NCBI GenBank assembly: GCA_963759735.1
Contig: CAVXAF010000001.1
Location: forward strand, 186,001-250,000
From: Hyphomicrobium_A sp963759735
GTDB lineage: Bacteria; Pseudomonadota; Alphaproteobacteria; Rhizobiales; Hyphomicrobiaceae
DNA length: 64,000 nucleotides
Direction of reading: 5' to 3'
Shown: in pieces, positions 1 through 7,642 of the stretch
Position numbering within the stretch: the stretch's first letter is position 1
How the letters are laid out: every line of letters starts with the position of its first letter
Notes under the pieces: generated by a model
The model's database searches: none
Told to the model about the DNA's origin: nothing
Seen by the model: the letters and a program-made list of their open reading frames with translations, nothing else
Translations under genes and position numbers: made by a program

Positions 1-57
1 GAGAGGCGGCACGGGCGAACCTGCCCATCACGCATTCATCGATCTCGAGGAAATGTC

Positions 58-243
58 ATGCCGACGCTATCAGACTCAGCGCGTAAGAAAATTCAGGCCC
101 GGCAGCGCAAAGCGGAAAATACGCTGAAGCGCGAAGCCAAGATCGCCAAGAAAGAGCGTAACAGCAAGCCGGGCTCAACCGCGAAAAAGCCGGCTGCGAA
201 GAAGCCAGCTGCTGCTGCGAAGAAATCGGCAGCGAAGGCCTAA
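58..243 (+). CDS. small lysine/alanine-rich basic protein
   Basis: This 61-residue protein is very basic and has no signal peptide or membrane segment. The first half is a charged, probably helical segment rich in Lys, Arg and Glu; the last 25 residues are Ala/Lys/Pro low-complexity repeats of the AKKPAAKKP type. Such tails occur in histone H1-like and other nucleic-acid-binding proteins, but no defined domain is visible, so a DNA- or RNA-binding role is only an inference. The ATG has a GAGG Shine-Dalgarno seven bases upstream. It lies convergent with the next gene (301-558). A non-functional reading frame is the alternative, but the ribosome site and amino-acid pattern favour a real gene. 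Confidence 0.65.
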   Translation: MPTLSDSARKKIQARQRKAENTLKREAKIAKKERNSKPGSTAKKPAAKKPAAAAKKSAAKA

Positions 244-300
244 GGCGCAAAGGCACGGCGGCGCTGGTTCGGCGCCGCCGCGCTGACGTCATCCTCAGCG

Positions 301-558
301 TCAATAAGGGTAGCTGTAAAAGCGAACACTCGGACCCCGTCCGTAATATCCATCGTAGTACGGTCGATATCCATAGCCGCGGTAGTCGTCGTTTCCACCC
401 CAGCGCCGCAACTGTTCGCGATCTTGGCGGTTGAGCCAGCGGCCTTGGCGCTCCTTTGCACGGGCCCCCTCAACGGTGCTGATGGAATCCGCCAACGATG
501 CGGAAGGCGCCAGGAGGAAAGCCATGGCGGCACTGGCCAGAATGTATTTCCACTTCAT
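301..558 (-). CDS. small secreted protein with Tyr/Gly-rich tail
   Basis: The 85-residue product begins with a clear Sec signal peptide (MKWKYILASAAMAFLLAPSA, cleavage probably after SLA). The mature part has a charged middle containing RWLNRQDREQLRRWG and ends in a Tyr/Gly/Pro-rich tail (YGYRPYYDGYYGRG type). No known domain is recognised; it is probably periplasmic or surface-exposed. The start is supported by AAGGAG seven bases before the ATG. A GGAAC-N16-CGTT promoter at 633-657 reads toward it, so it is likely part of the EcfG-controlled general stress response. The gene is monocistronic. Confidence 0.75.
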   Translation of the reverse strand: MKWKYILASAAMAFLLAPSASLADSISTVEGARAKERQGRWLNRQDREQLRRWGGNDDYRGYGYRPYYDGYYGRGPSVRFYSYPY

Positions 559-632
559 GACATAACTCCTTTGCTCTCGGCGAACCTGCGCACCGCAAGA
601 GGCTCACTTCCGCGCGCGCGAACGAGTAGGCA

Positions 633-657
633 AACGCAGCCCAAGTGGACGTGTTCC
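633..657 (-). promoter_or_regulatory. EcfG-type stress promoter (GGAAC-N16-CGTT)
   Basis: On the minus strand GGAAC (653-657) is followed after exactly 16 bases by CGTT (633-636), an exact match to the consensus of the alphaproteobacterial general stress sigma factor EcfG. The expected transcription start lies near 626, giving a leader of about 68 bases before the ATG at 558. Confidence 0.7.
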
Positions 658-726
658 ACTGGCTCCCCTAAAGGCAAAGTCGTCCCCGGGGCGGATCTCT
701 ACGCTACAGTCCGGACTATGCTGCGC

Positions 727-1450
727 TTAATCACACACTGGGCCCGAGGGCGGCTCCGGGAAGGCCAGCACCTCTCCGGTGTAGGTCTCGATCACGTGAC
801 TGAAAGGCGTGCCGTCGGGCAAAGTGAGCAGAGCCCGATGCTCCAGCACCTCGTGCGGAACGGCCAGCGGCGGCGCGCAATCGCCCGGAGCTCGGCTCGA
901 ATCAGCATCCTTGGTCGCCGCCTGCATCTCCCAGTTCGCCGGCAACGGCGACCACAGCAGCTTGGACGAAAGTGTCTGCCTTCGAAACCGCAGCGGCTTA
1001 ACGGCGCGCCCGAACGGCGTGTCCGTCGTCTCGAGCTGGCGGTTCATGTCATGTGTCAGCCGCCCCGGGACGTACCAGTTCTCTGCTTCCGACAGCACGT
1101 GCTCCCCGCACTTCAGTCGCACCCGGCGAAAGCGCACGGGCTCGTCGGCGCTGACGCCGAGCATCTCGCGCTGCTCGATGGTCGGCATTTTTCGCAGTGC
1201 CATCGACACGCTCGGCGATGATGCGCGCCGGAGAAGCCATTCGATGCACATCGCACCAGCGGTCCAGAGTCAGCGTGGCGCTGTTCTGGCTGAGGAGCTC
1301 GGCGTTCAATGTCTGCAGCAGTGCGTAAGCTTCAAGCCGCGTGGTGTAGTCACCCTGCCAAGCAGGCACGCCGTGGTCTTGCGCGCTGGCAGCGGAGGTA
1401 AAGAGCGCAAGAGCGAACGTCGAAATTCGGCTGCGGAGGTAGTGATGCAT
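727..1450 (-). CDS. secreted chorismate-lyase-like (UbiC/UTRA fold) protein, one frameshift
   Basis: Two overlapping frames make one protein of about 240 residues. The first supplies a signal peptide (MHHYLRSRISTFALALFTSA...AQ) and about 80 residues up to IIAERVDGTAK. The second continues from MPTIEQREML through VRFRRVRL, LSEAENWYVPGRLT and ETTDTPFGRAV. That last block resembles the chorismate pyruvate-lyase-like fold found in Hyphomicrobiales hypothetical proteins. Removing one T from the five-T run at 1188-1192 restores a single frame, so this is probably a sequence error. A secreted location would not fit ubiquinone synthesis, so the biochemical role is unknown. The start is uncertain; ATG codons at 1450 and 1480 both have weak ribosome sites. 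Confidence 0.6.
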
Positions 1451-1535
1451 GCTGTGCGCTATCCATGCTGGGGCCGGCATAGACGAGTGTAATGGAAATT
1501 CTTTAAGGCGCGGGATCGCCAAGTGCCAAAAGCAA

Positions 1536-1570
1536 CGGAGGCCGCCCACACTTAATGTGGACGGCCTCCG
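1536..1570 (-). terminator. intrinsic terminator of the PRC-barrel gene
   Basis: The arms at 1536-1550 and 1556-1570 pair over about 15 bases with one mismatch and a 5-base loop. On the minus strand the hairpin is followed by GTTGCTTTTGG. It lies 25 bases beyond the stop of the gene ending at 1595. Confidence 0.65.
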
Positions 1571-1594
1571 GGTCTAAACGGGTAGCGCCTAATG

Positions 1595-1981
1595 TTACTG
1601 CTTGTCGTCGACTGCCGGCAGGTTCTTCACCTCGGCTTCCGTCAGCTTCAGGATCATGCGGTCATCGGTGACGCCGTCGATCTTGTCGTTCGCCAGCAGA
1701 ACGCGCGATTCACCGATGCCGAGAAAACCACCGATGTCTACGTACGTCTGATCGTCGGCAACGGCGGCGACTTCTCCGAGATGCTTGCCATCGGCGGAAT
1801 ACACCGCACGGCCGATCCAGGCATCGGTCGGCGTCAGCTTCGAGCCGACGTTGACGTCGAGATCGACACCGGCGGCTGGCGTCTTCACTTGGACGTTCGG
1901 CGTGTTCACTTCGACCTGCGCCAAGGCAGCGCCGCTGAGAGCGAGGGCCATGCCAGTGACGATAATGGTGCGACTAATCAT
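1595..1981 (-). CDS. secreted PRC-barrel domain protein
   Basis: The protein of about 128 residues has a Sec signal peptide (MISRTIIVTGMALALSGAALA) and then a single PRC-barrel-like module: WIGRAVYSADGKHLGEVAAV, VDIGGFLGIGESRVLL and a terminal helix MILKLTEAEVKNLP. This pattern is common in small exported PRC-barrel proteins of Hyphomicrobiales; their function is unknown. GGAGG lies five bases before the ATG at 1981, which is why I prefer it to the ATG at 1984. An exact EcfG-type promoter sits about 25 bases upstream (2010-2034) and a terminator follows, so this is a single-gene stress transcript. Confidence 0.75.
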   Translation of the reverse strand: MISRTIIVTGMALALSGAALAQVEVNTPNVQVKTPAAGVDLDVNVGSKLTPTDAWIGRAVYSADGKHLGEVAAVADDQTYVDIGGFLGIGESRVLLANDKIDGVTDDRMILKLTEAEVKNLPAVDDKQ

Positions 1982-2009
1982 CATTTCCTCCGTCAATTAC
2001 TGCAGGGCA

Positions 2010-2034
2010 AACGCCCGCCAAACAAAGCTGTTCC
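2010..2034 (-). promoter_or_regulatory. EcfG-type stress promoter (GGAAC-N16-CGTT)
   Basis: On the minus strand GGAAC (2030-2034) is followed after 16 bases by CGTT (2010-2013). The predicted start of transcription near 2003 leaves a leader of about 20 bases before the PRC-barrel gene, which is ideal spacing. Confidence 0.75.
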
Positions 2035-2172
2035 ACTATGGTGCACGGTGCCGCAGGCGGCGCTGGATGCAATCGCGGCGCCCCCCGGTTAAGGCTCCGA
2101 TCCACCGCCTGGGCGCACCCACGGCTCGGATGCTAATGTCTCCCGGCACCGCCACAGCGAAGTAAGGAATGC

Positions 2173-3303
2173 ATGAAGCCCAATCGATCAACCACACTCA
2201 TCCTTTCGCGCGCTGCAATTCTCGCGCTCCCCATCGCAGTGGGTCTGGTCGCGCCATGGGGCGGCGCAGCCTTCGTCGCACCAGCACGCGCCCAGCAGTC
2301 GGAACTTACAAAGGAGCAGGCTCAGGCCGTTGCCGCGTACGATGCCGCGCTCGACGACTTCAAGACGATCCTGCGCCAGCGGCGCGCACAGATCGACGCC
2401 AAGCAGAAGTTGCCCAGCCTGCCGGGCCAAGCGATCTACCTCGCCCGCATCAAGGTGCTGAGCACCTATAAGGACCTAACGGACGCGCTGCCATCGCGGC
2501 TTGGCCGGCCCAACAAGTTCAATGTGCCGCCAGCCTATTTTGATGCCGACATCGAGCCGCTGATCGAAGAGTACGCCGCTCTCTTCAAGAGCCTGCAGGC
2601 CCCGCCTTCCTTTGCACAGGCCTCCTCGACGCCGTTCCAGGACGTCGCCGATATCGGCATGGCGATCGCTCGCGCCAACGGTCTGGATGCCGCGGCCGTA
2701 GATGCCGTCGGGCGCATCAGCGTTGGGATCTTCTACGCTGAGACCAACGGCAACCAGAACATCGGCAACGCACGCTCCAATAAGTACAAGGGCAGCCTAC
2801 AAACCGGCGTCAGCGAGGATCGCAGCGGGCGCAGGAAATGGGCGGCGTTGAAGAAGAAGGTTGCGGAAATCGATCCTGACGTCAGCGCGCGTGACGATAA
2901 AGAGGAAGCGCGCGCCCGCGGCATCGACCAGCGCTACAATCACTGGACGGCTGTGCGCAATGGTCTGATGAACGCACACGCCGATCTGTTCGCACAATTA
3001 CCGGAGATCGTGCGCGTGCTGCCCGACGAGATCGATCAGATGAAGTTGTTCCAGCTCATCCAGATCGTTCCCGCTCCGACGCGCGCGGCGCTCAACTCCG
3101 GCAACTTCGAAAGCTATCGCGTCACCAGTCCGACGGTAATGGGCTACCTGCGCAACAACTCGATGTTCACGTTCGGCAAGGTAGATCGCGCCAAGACCTC
3201 GGCGACGTTCCGCGAGATCCTCGATGCGATGTGGCTGTTCGAAAGCAAGTTCGAAAAGGCCCGAGCCAAGTTCAAGGAACTCAAGGCGGGCCAGAAGAGC
3301 TGA
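2173..3303 (+). CDS. exported hypothetical protein, 376 aa
   Basis: A long signal peptide (about 40 residues, ending APARAQ) is followed by about 335 mostly helical residues with many charged positions. A central block, FYAETNGNQNIGNARSNKY, has a Glu in a setting loosely like a lysozyme or lytic transglycosylase active site, but I cannot assign it to a family. The C-terminal 60 residues are a charged helix (FESKFEKARAKFKELKAG). AAGG five bases before the ATG supports the start. It is convergent with the L,D-transpeptidase gene that ends at 3310, so a link to peptidoglycan is possible but only by position. Confidence 0.7.
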   Translation: MKPNRSTTLILSRAAILALPIAVGLVAPWGGAAFVAPARAQQSELTKEQAQAVAAYDAALDDFKTILRQRRAQIDAKQKLPSLPGQAIYLARIKVLSTYKDLTDALPSRLGRPNKFNVPPAYFDADIEPLIEEYAALFKSLQAPPSFAQASSTPFQDVADIGMAIARANGLDAAAVDAVGRISVGIFYAETNGNQNIGNARSNKYKGSLQTGVSEDRSGRRKWAALKKKVAEIDPDVSARDDKEEARARGIDQRYNHWTAVRNGLMNAHADLFAQLPEIVRVLPDEIDQMKLFQLIQIVPAPTRAALNSGNFESYRVTSPTVMGYLRNNSMFTFGKVDRAKTSATFREILDAMWLFESKFEKARAKFKELKAGQKS

Positions 3304-3309
3304 GGCGCG

Positions 3310-4002
3310 CTAATAGGCCCAGCGATCGACGCGCTCGTCGGGAAGATCGTCAGGACCCATGTCGCGCAGTCGCGGGCCGGCAACTCGGCGCGACGACGAC
3401 CGGCCGGAGGACAGCGAATAGCCCGCGTCGTCGAAGCGCTGCCACGTCACCGTCACCTTGGTGCCAACCGGCACGCGCGGATAAAGGTCGAGCACGTCGC
3501 GATTGTACATGCGTATGCAGCCCTTCGAGGCCTCGGTGCCGATGGTCCATGGCGCGTCGGTGCCGTGGATGCGATAGGTGCTGGATCCGAGGTAGAGCGC
3601 GCGCACGCCGAGCGGGTTCATGCGGTGTCCACCCGGGACCCACCGCGGTAGCCGCGGATTTTCGCGCAGCATATCGGGCGTCGGCCGCCACGACGGGTTG
3701 ACCCTCTTATCGGTGACCTTTGTAACGCCCTGCCAGCGATCCTGCTCGCGGGGGATTGCGATCGGGTAGCTCACCGCCTCGCCGGAGCGGGCGATGAAAT
3801 AGAGGCGCCTGTCGCTGAAGCTGACGATGATCTGTCCGGCCGTGTACTGCCTGTCAAAGCGTATGATCTCGCGGCCGCTGCCGTTGCTCTCCTGGCCGCC
3901 ACCCCAATCCCACAACAGCTGCGCGGAAGCCGGCTGCACTCCGGCAAGACCTGCAAGCATTGCAGCCATGCCAATACGCGCTAGTCCCGGAAGACGTCTC
4001 AT
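3310..4002 (-). CDS. L,D-transpeptidase (YkuD/ErfK family)
   Basis: The protein of about 230 residues has a signal peptide (MRRLPGLARIGMAAML...ASAQ) and one YkuD catalytic domain. The hallmark active site is present: HGTDAPWTIG, then SKGCIRMYNRDVLDLY, giving the catalytic His and Cys. These enzymes make 3-3 peptidoglycan cross-links or attach proteins such as Braun-type lipoproteins to the wall in the periplasm. The N-terminal part (YTAGQIIVSFSDRRLYFI) is the usual beta strand lead-in. The tail after the domain is Arg/Ser-rich. The start at 4002 is chosen because AGG lies five bases upstream; ATG 4005 is equally possible. It is one of three clear YkuD enzymes in the window. Confidence 0.9.
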   Translation of the reverse strand: MRRLPGLARIGMAAMLAGLAGVQPASAQLLWDWGGGQESNGSGREIIRFDRQYTAGQIIVSFSDRRLYFIARSGEAVSYPIAIPREQDRWQGVTKVTDKRVNPSWRPTPDMLRENPRLPRWVPGGHRMNPLGVRALYLGSSTYRIHGTDAPWTIGTEASKGCIRMYNRDVLDLYPRVPVGTKVTVTWQRFDDAGYSLSSGRSSSRRVAGPRLRDMGPDDLPDERVDRWAY

Positions 4003-4137
4003 CATCACCTGCAAATATGCCGCTGCGGCGAAATCCGCGTGACCATCTGCGACAGCAGTGTGGCGAGATCGCGAAATTTAGACGGCAGAGTTTGGGCCAG
4101 CGCGCCGCGGACCCGATGAATTGGCAGGCTGGTACGT

Positions 4138-4599
4138 TTAGGAGCCGCTGGCCGCGGGCCGGCGCGGCACCACGAGGTTCGACGTCATGACCTGTACGAT
4201 CTCGTTGTTCTGGTTGCGCGTGTGCGTGCGCACCACGACGATACCGCGGTCGGGCTTGGACCGAGATGGCCTGATATCCAACACCTCGCTGGTGACCTGC
4301 AGCTCGTCGCCGGGACGCGTAGGCAGCGGCCATGTGAGTTCGCCGCCAGCGCCGATGACGCCGCCGGCGATTGGCGCGGCACCTTCGACCAGCAGGCGCA
4401 TGGTCACCGATGCCGTGTGCCAGCCGCTAGCCGCCAATCCGCCGAACAGCGATTTGGCGGCGGCCGCGTCGTCGAGATGGAACGGCTGCGGATCAAACTC
4501 GGCGGCGAACCGCTTGATCGCCTCGGCAGTCATGCGGTGCTTGCCGCTGGTGAAGCGCTGGCCGATGGCCAAGTCTTCGAGATACAGCTTGCCGTCCAT
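4138..4599 (-). CDS. MaoC-like dehydratase
   Basis: This 153-residue protein is a single hot-dog domain of the MaoC/(R)-specific enoyl-CoA hydratase family. The hydratase signature is visible as FAAEFDPQPFHLDDAAA, with the Asp and His expected to activate water, followed by LAASGWHTASVTMRL and GGELTWPLPTRPGDEL. Family members hydrate or dehydrate acyl thioesters. No CoA-metabolism genes adjoin it, so the substrate is not predictable. The next gene downstream in the same direction would be the L,D-transpeptidase, about 120 bases away. The start ATG encodes MDGKLYLEDLAIGQRF, the normal family N-terminus. Confidence 0.85.
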   Translation of the reverse strand: MDGKLYLEDLAIGQRFTSGKHRMTAEAIKRFAAEFDPQPFHLDDAAAAKSLFGGLAASGWHTASVTMRLLVEGAAPIAGGVIGAGGELTWPLPTRPGDELQVTSEVLDIRPSRSKPDRGIVVVRTHTRNQNNEIVQVMTSNLVVPRRPAASGS

Positions 4600-4628
4600 G
4601 GCCGCGGCTTCCCCGTTCAGGCGCTGCG

Positions 4629-4940
4629 TCAGGTCGGCAGCACCGAGCGGAGCTGGTCCTCGAACTGCTTCACCGCCTCGAGCGCCCTCTTCTTCATGGG
4701 CGTTTCGAGCGTGTCCGGCCCCTCCGGCCTGAATCCTTCGATGGCCTTCTGCGCGTTCGTCACGATACGCGTTGCCGCAGCCTGAGGATTGAGTTCGCGC
4801 AGCGTCATCGCCTGCAATAGCTGGGTTAGGATGACCCCCGTCGCCAGGACGAGCCCGTTCAACTCGGCATTCTCTCGGGTCAATCGCTCAATGGCGGCAT
4901 GGATGTCGGCGTTCTCGGCGTTTGCGGGCTTCTCAGACAT
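4629..4940 (-). CDS. conserved hypothetical coiled-coil protein
   Basis: The protein of 103 residues has no signal peptide. An N-terminal charged helix with heptad-like spacing (IHAAIERLTRENAELNGLVL) suggests a coiled coil, followed by VILTQLLQAM and a long helical C-terminus with MKKRALEAVKQFEDQL. No family is recognised. I take the ATG at 4940 (MSEKPANAEN) because an AGGAG lies about ten bases upstream and the preceding in-frame residues look non-coding. It precedes the MaoC gene by 29 bases on the same strand, so the two may be cotranscribed. Confidence 0.65.
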   Translation of the reverse strand: MSEKPANAENADIHAAIERLTRENAELNGLVLATGVILTQLLQAMTLRELNPQAAATRIVTNAQKAIEGFRPEGPDTLETPMKKRALEAVKQFEDQLRSVLPT

Positions 4941-5164
4941 TGGGGCGGCTCCTGCGAGGTGGGTATGGCCAGCCTCGCTATAGCAATGGTTTGCGCTTCC
5001 TGCAGCGGCCATATTTGCGGCCAATGGCCCATCCGGTCCCGCGATGAAGTTCCCCTCCGGGTACGAACCCGCGCACGGCAGCCTTTCTCTTGCCCCGACT
5101 CTCGCGCTAGTTAAGCTGGAAAGCGGTATCGTGAACCGAATCGGGGCGTTGGGTGCCTCACTGC

Positions 5165-6313
5165 ATGCTCATGAACGCAATTCGCCTGCTGATGCTCGCA
5201 TCAGTGGCCAGCCTGTGCCTGTTGCCCATGAGCACAGCCATCGCGCAGAACGGCGGGCCTCCGCCATCGGCCGCCGCGGCGCAGATCGCCGATATCTTCA
5301 GCCAAGTCGGCGACCAGATCTACGAAGAGTGCATCTTCGACCTGTCGCCCGAGCAAGTCGATGTCCAGCACGCTTTGATCACCGCCTATATCCAGCAGGG
5401 CGCGGGCAGCGCGCTTGCCAGGCAGCTGGCTGTCAAGCAAATCCAGCCTCCTGCGCTATCGCCCGGTTGCGAGCAGGTCCGCCGCCAACCTCCGCCAGCG
5501 CCTTCGCCCTGGGAGACAACGCTGGAACTCGAGAAGAAGCCCAAGCGGCCGAAAGTGGCGGCCGCGCCAGTCGAGCCCGAAGCACCCCCGGCATCGCGCG
5601 CGGAGACCCCGGCATCGGCCTCGGTCCTCGCCGCCGTCACCGACAAGCAGGTCTTGCCGCAGTGGGATTGCGCGCCAAATGTCGATTTCGTCACCATCAG
5701 CCTCAACGGTTTCAAACGTAAGCTGACCGGCGGCGAGATCTGCAACCCCTACCAGGATGTCGTGACCGAGGTGCCGGCTTCGATCGGCAGCTTCAAGCTC
5801 GGCTACACGATCAGGACCGGTCGCTTGTTCGTTGTCTCCGACGACCCCAAAGCAGACGGTCGCACCATCGCCTGGGCGATCTCGGGCCGCGACGTCTGCC
5901 GAAACAATCCCGACCCCGATTGCCTCGCCGCACGCGCAGTGGGTCCGCTGCCACCCGGCACCTATGCATTCGCGGCAGAGAAGGAACGCCGCGTCAGCTG
6001 GGGGCCGAAAACCAAACGCAACGTCGCCGGCATCTGGCTCAAGAAGCTGCGCGACAAGGAGCGTTATTCGCCGCAGCACCGGAAGGCCATCCTGGCGCGC
6101 GGCAACATCGCTATCCATATGCGCCTCAAGGGCGAGATGTCGGAGGCCTGCCTCGGCCTGGAGCCGAAGGGCTGGGCCTATGTCGCCGCGCTGATCAAGG
6201 ACGGGCGCGCGACGGGCGTCGAGGTCTACATCGACGAGCAGCATCCGCAGATCGCCGAAGCCCCGCCTGTCGTCGAGGGTTCGTCGTTCTCGCTCACGTC
6301 GCTGTTCAAGTAG
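5165..6313 (+). CDS. exported protein with YkuD/Tlde1-like C-terminal region (tentative)
   Basis: The product is about 382 residues. It has a signal peptide (MNAIRLLMLASVASLCLLP...AIAQ), a region of about 65 residues with two Cys (YEECIFDLSPEQ), a Pro/Ala-rich linker (about residues 100-150) and a C-terminal domain. In that domain VGPLPPGTYAF and later NIAIHMRLKGEMSEACLGLEP have the order of conserved elements seen in DUF2778/Tlde1 and other L,D-transpeptidase relatives (GPxPxGxY, then His, then Ser-x-x-Cys). The resemblance is partial, because the usual S-x-G-C-I is S-E-A-C-L, so the enzyme call is tentative. Starts at 5165 and 5171 are both possible; neither has a strong ribosome site. Confidence 0.65.
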   Translation: MLMNAIRLLMLASVASLCLLPMSTAIAQNGGPPPSAAAAQIADIFSQVGDQIYEECIFDLSPEQVDVQHALITAYIQQGAGSALARQLAVKQIQPPALSPGCEQVRRQPPPAPSPWETTLELEKKPKRPKVAAAPVEPEAPPASRAETPASASVLAAVTDKQVLPQWDCAPNVDFVTISLNGFKRKLTGGEICNPYQDVVTEVPASIGSFKLGYTIRTGRLFVVSDDPKADGRTIAWAISGRDVCRNNPDPDCLAARAVGPLPPGTYAFAAEKERRVSWGPKTKRNVAGIWLKKLRDKERYSPQHRKAILARGNIAIHMRLKGEMSEACLGLEPKGWAYVAALIKDGRATGVEVYIDEQHPQIAEAPPVVEGSSFSLTSLFK

Positions 6314-6331
6314 CAGAGCAGCTCAGGCCTA

Positions 6332-6598
6332 TTAGCCGACTCGCGGACGCATCACGTATCCCGCTGCCAAGCCGGCAGCCACCGCCGCGACGGTTGGCAT
6401 ATAGCCCCCTGCGGTCACGCCCAGCGCCGCCTGCAAGATGGCCGAAACAACGCCTGCAACGACGCCGGTGCCGCCGGCCCGCATCATGACATTGCGATCG
6501 CGGCCACCGAAAAGGAGATTGCTCAAGGCGCCGGCAGCGAGGCCGGCGAGAACCGCGGGGCCGGCCAACGCGAGATAGGCGGTGATGAATTCCGACAT
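6332..6598 (-). CDS. small integral membrane protein
   Basis: The 88-residue product contains two or three hydrophobic helices: ITAYLALAGPAVLAGLAAGAL, GTGVVAGVVSAILQAALGV and PTVAAVAAGLAAGYV. A short basic loop, FGGRDRNVMMRAG, lies between the first two. No family is recognised; it looks like an inner-membrane protein of unknown role. AAGGA precedes two adjacent ATG codons (6601 and 6598), and either may be used. It converges on the exported protein gene ending at 6313, only 18 bases away. Confidence 0.65.
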   Translation of the reverse strand: MSEFITAYLALAGPAVLAGLAAGALSNLLFGGRDRNVMMRAGGTGVVAGVVSAILQAALGVTAGGYMPTVAAVAAGLAAGYVMRPRVG

Positions 6599-6635
6599 CA
6601 TCCATTTCCTTGCAGTCGAGAACGACACGCTCTGA

Positions 6636-7484
6636 TCAACCGCCGGTTTCGTCTGGCTGACACTGTCCGTACGGGTTGCGATACATGCCAGCCGGACACG
6701 CCTTGTTTTTGCTTTTCGCCGCGCGATCGCGCTCGGACTTCTTTTTCGGCGCGCATTTGCCGTTGAGGTAGATCATGCCGATGTCGACGCACGCCGCCTT
6801 GGCGCGGCTCTCGGTGCTCGGCTTCGTTGATTGCGTCGTCTTCGCCGCCGGCGTGGCGCGGGGCAATTCTGCCTCAGGCAGGATGCGCGCAATCGTCAGG
6901 CCATCGCCCGGCATGAACAACTGGCGGCAGCTCCCTTCCTGATACGCGGCGATCCAAGGATGCGTGATGAACGTATCCTGCGTCAGCTGCGCGCCGGCGG
7001 GCACCTCGCCGTACTCCTTCAGCGCACCGTTGAAGTCGATCCACTGCAGGATGATCGTTCCTGCGGACTGATTGACGAAGCGGATCTTCGCGGGTTTGTC
7101 CGAGCGCTGCGATTTGAGCTTTCTAGACATCCGCGCAGGGGCGCTCCTGCGCATGGTTCGCCGGATACGGAATCGGCAGGCGGCGGGGTTGACGCGCCCG
7201 CTGGCGGCGGCGTCGCGGGATCGCCGAGCTTCTTGACGTAGGCGCGCGCCAGGTCGGCATGGAAACCGGTGGGATAGTTCGACAGGAAGGCGTCCCACGC
7301 CTCGACGGTGCCAAGCTCCTTGGCGGCCTCGAAGGCGTCCTTCTCCGACGCCGGCGCGCCCTGCGCGTTGACCGAAGCGTAGTGCCACAGACCGATCCAT
7401 GCCGAGTGGAGCGGCAGCAGGAGGAGAAACGCCACGCAGGCCAGCGACAGAACGCAGCCCGGTGGCTCGCCAGTACGACTGCAT
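6636..7484 (-). CDS. exported protein with VHL beta domain, two frame breaks
   Basis: Pieces in different frames build one protein of about 280 residues. After the ATG at 7484 (GGAG five bases upstream) comes a basic start, then a hydrophobic segment (LACVAFLLLLPLHSAWIGLW) in the neighbouring frame. Next is a helical repeat, DAFEAAKELGTVEAWDAFLSNYP and ADLARAYVKKLGDP, typical of bacterial sequences that precede caspase-like or Sel1-like regions, and a Pro/Ala linker. The downstream frame holds a von Hippel-Lindau beta domain: IRFVNQSAGTIILQWIDFNG, EYGEVPAGAQLTQ, FITHPWIA, LFMPGD. The tail has four Cys in a CVDIGMIYLNGKC and CPAGMYRNPYGQC motif. Breaks lie at about 7444-7452 (one extra base) and 7130-7190 (one missing). 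Two separate genes cannot be fully excluded. Confidence 0.6.
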   Translation of the reverse strand: MQSYWRATGLRSVAGLRGVSPPAAAPLGMDRSVALRFGQRAGRAGVGEGRLRGRQGAWHRRGVGRLPVELSHRFPCRPGARLRQEARRSRDAAASGRVNPAACRFRIRRTMRRSAPARMSRKLKSQRSDKPAKIRFVNQSAGTIILQWIDFNGALKEYGEVPAGAQLTQDTFITHPWIAAYQEGSCRQLFMPGDGLTIARILPEAELPRATPAAKTTQSTKPSTESRAKAACVDIGMIYLNGKCAPKKKSERDRAAKSKNKACPAGMYRNPYGQCQPDETGG

Positions 7485-7585
7485 AAATACTCCGTGGCTG
7501 CTCACACCCTATTGGTACGCCAGCATACCTAGATATTTTCCTGGGCTCGGGAATTTGCTCCAACTTGACTGAAGCGCGCACGCAA

Positions 7586-7614
7586 AACGCCCGCCGGACG
7601 ATCCAGCGGGCGTT
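7586..7614 (-). terminator. intrinsic terminator of the gene ending at 7643
   Basis: A perfect 9-bp stem (AACGCCCGC with GCGGGCGTT) with an 11-base loop is followed on the minus strand by TTTTGCG. It lies 28 bases past the stop codon. Confidence 0.7.
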
Positions 7615-7642
7615 GTCCAATCAGTGCAACGCAGCGTGCGGG

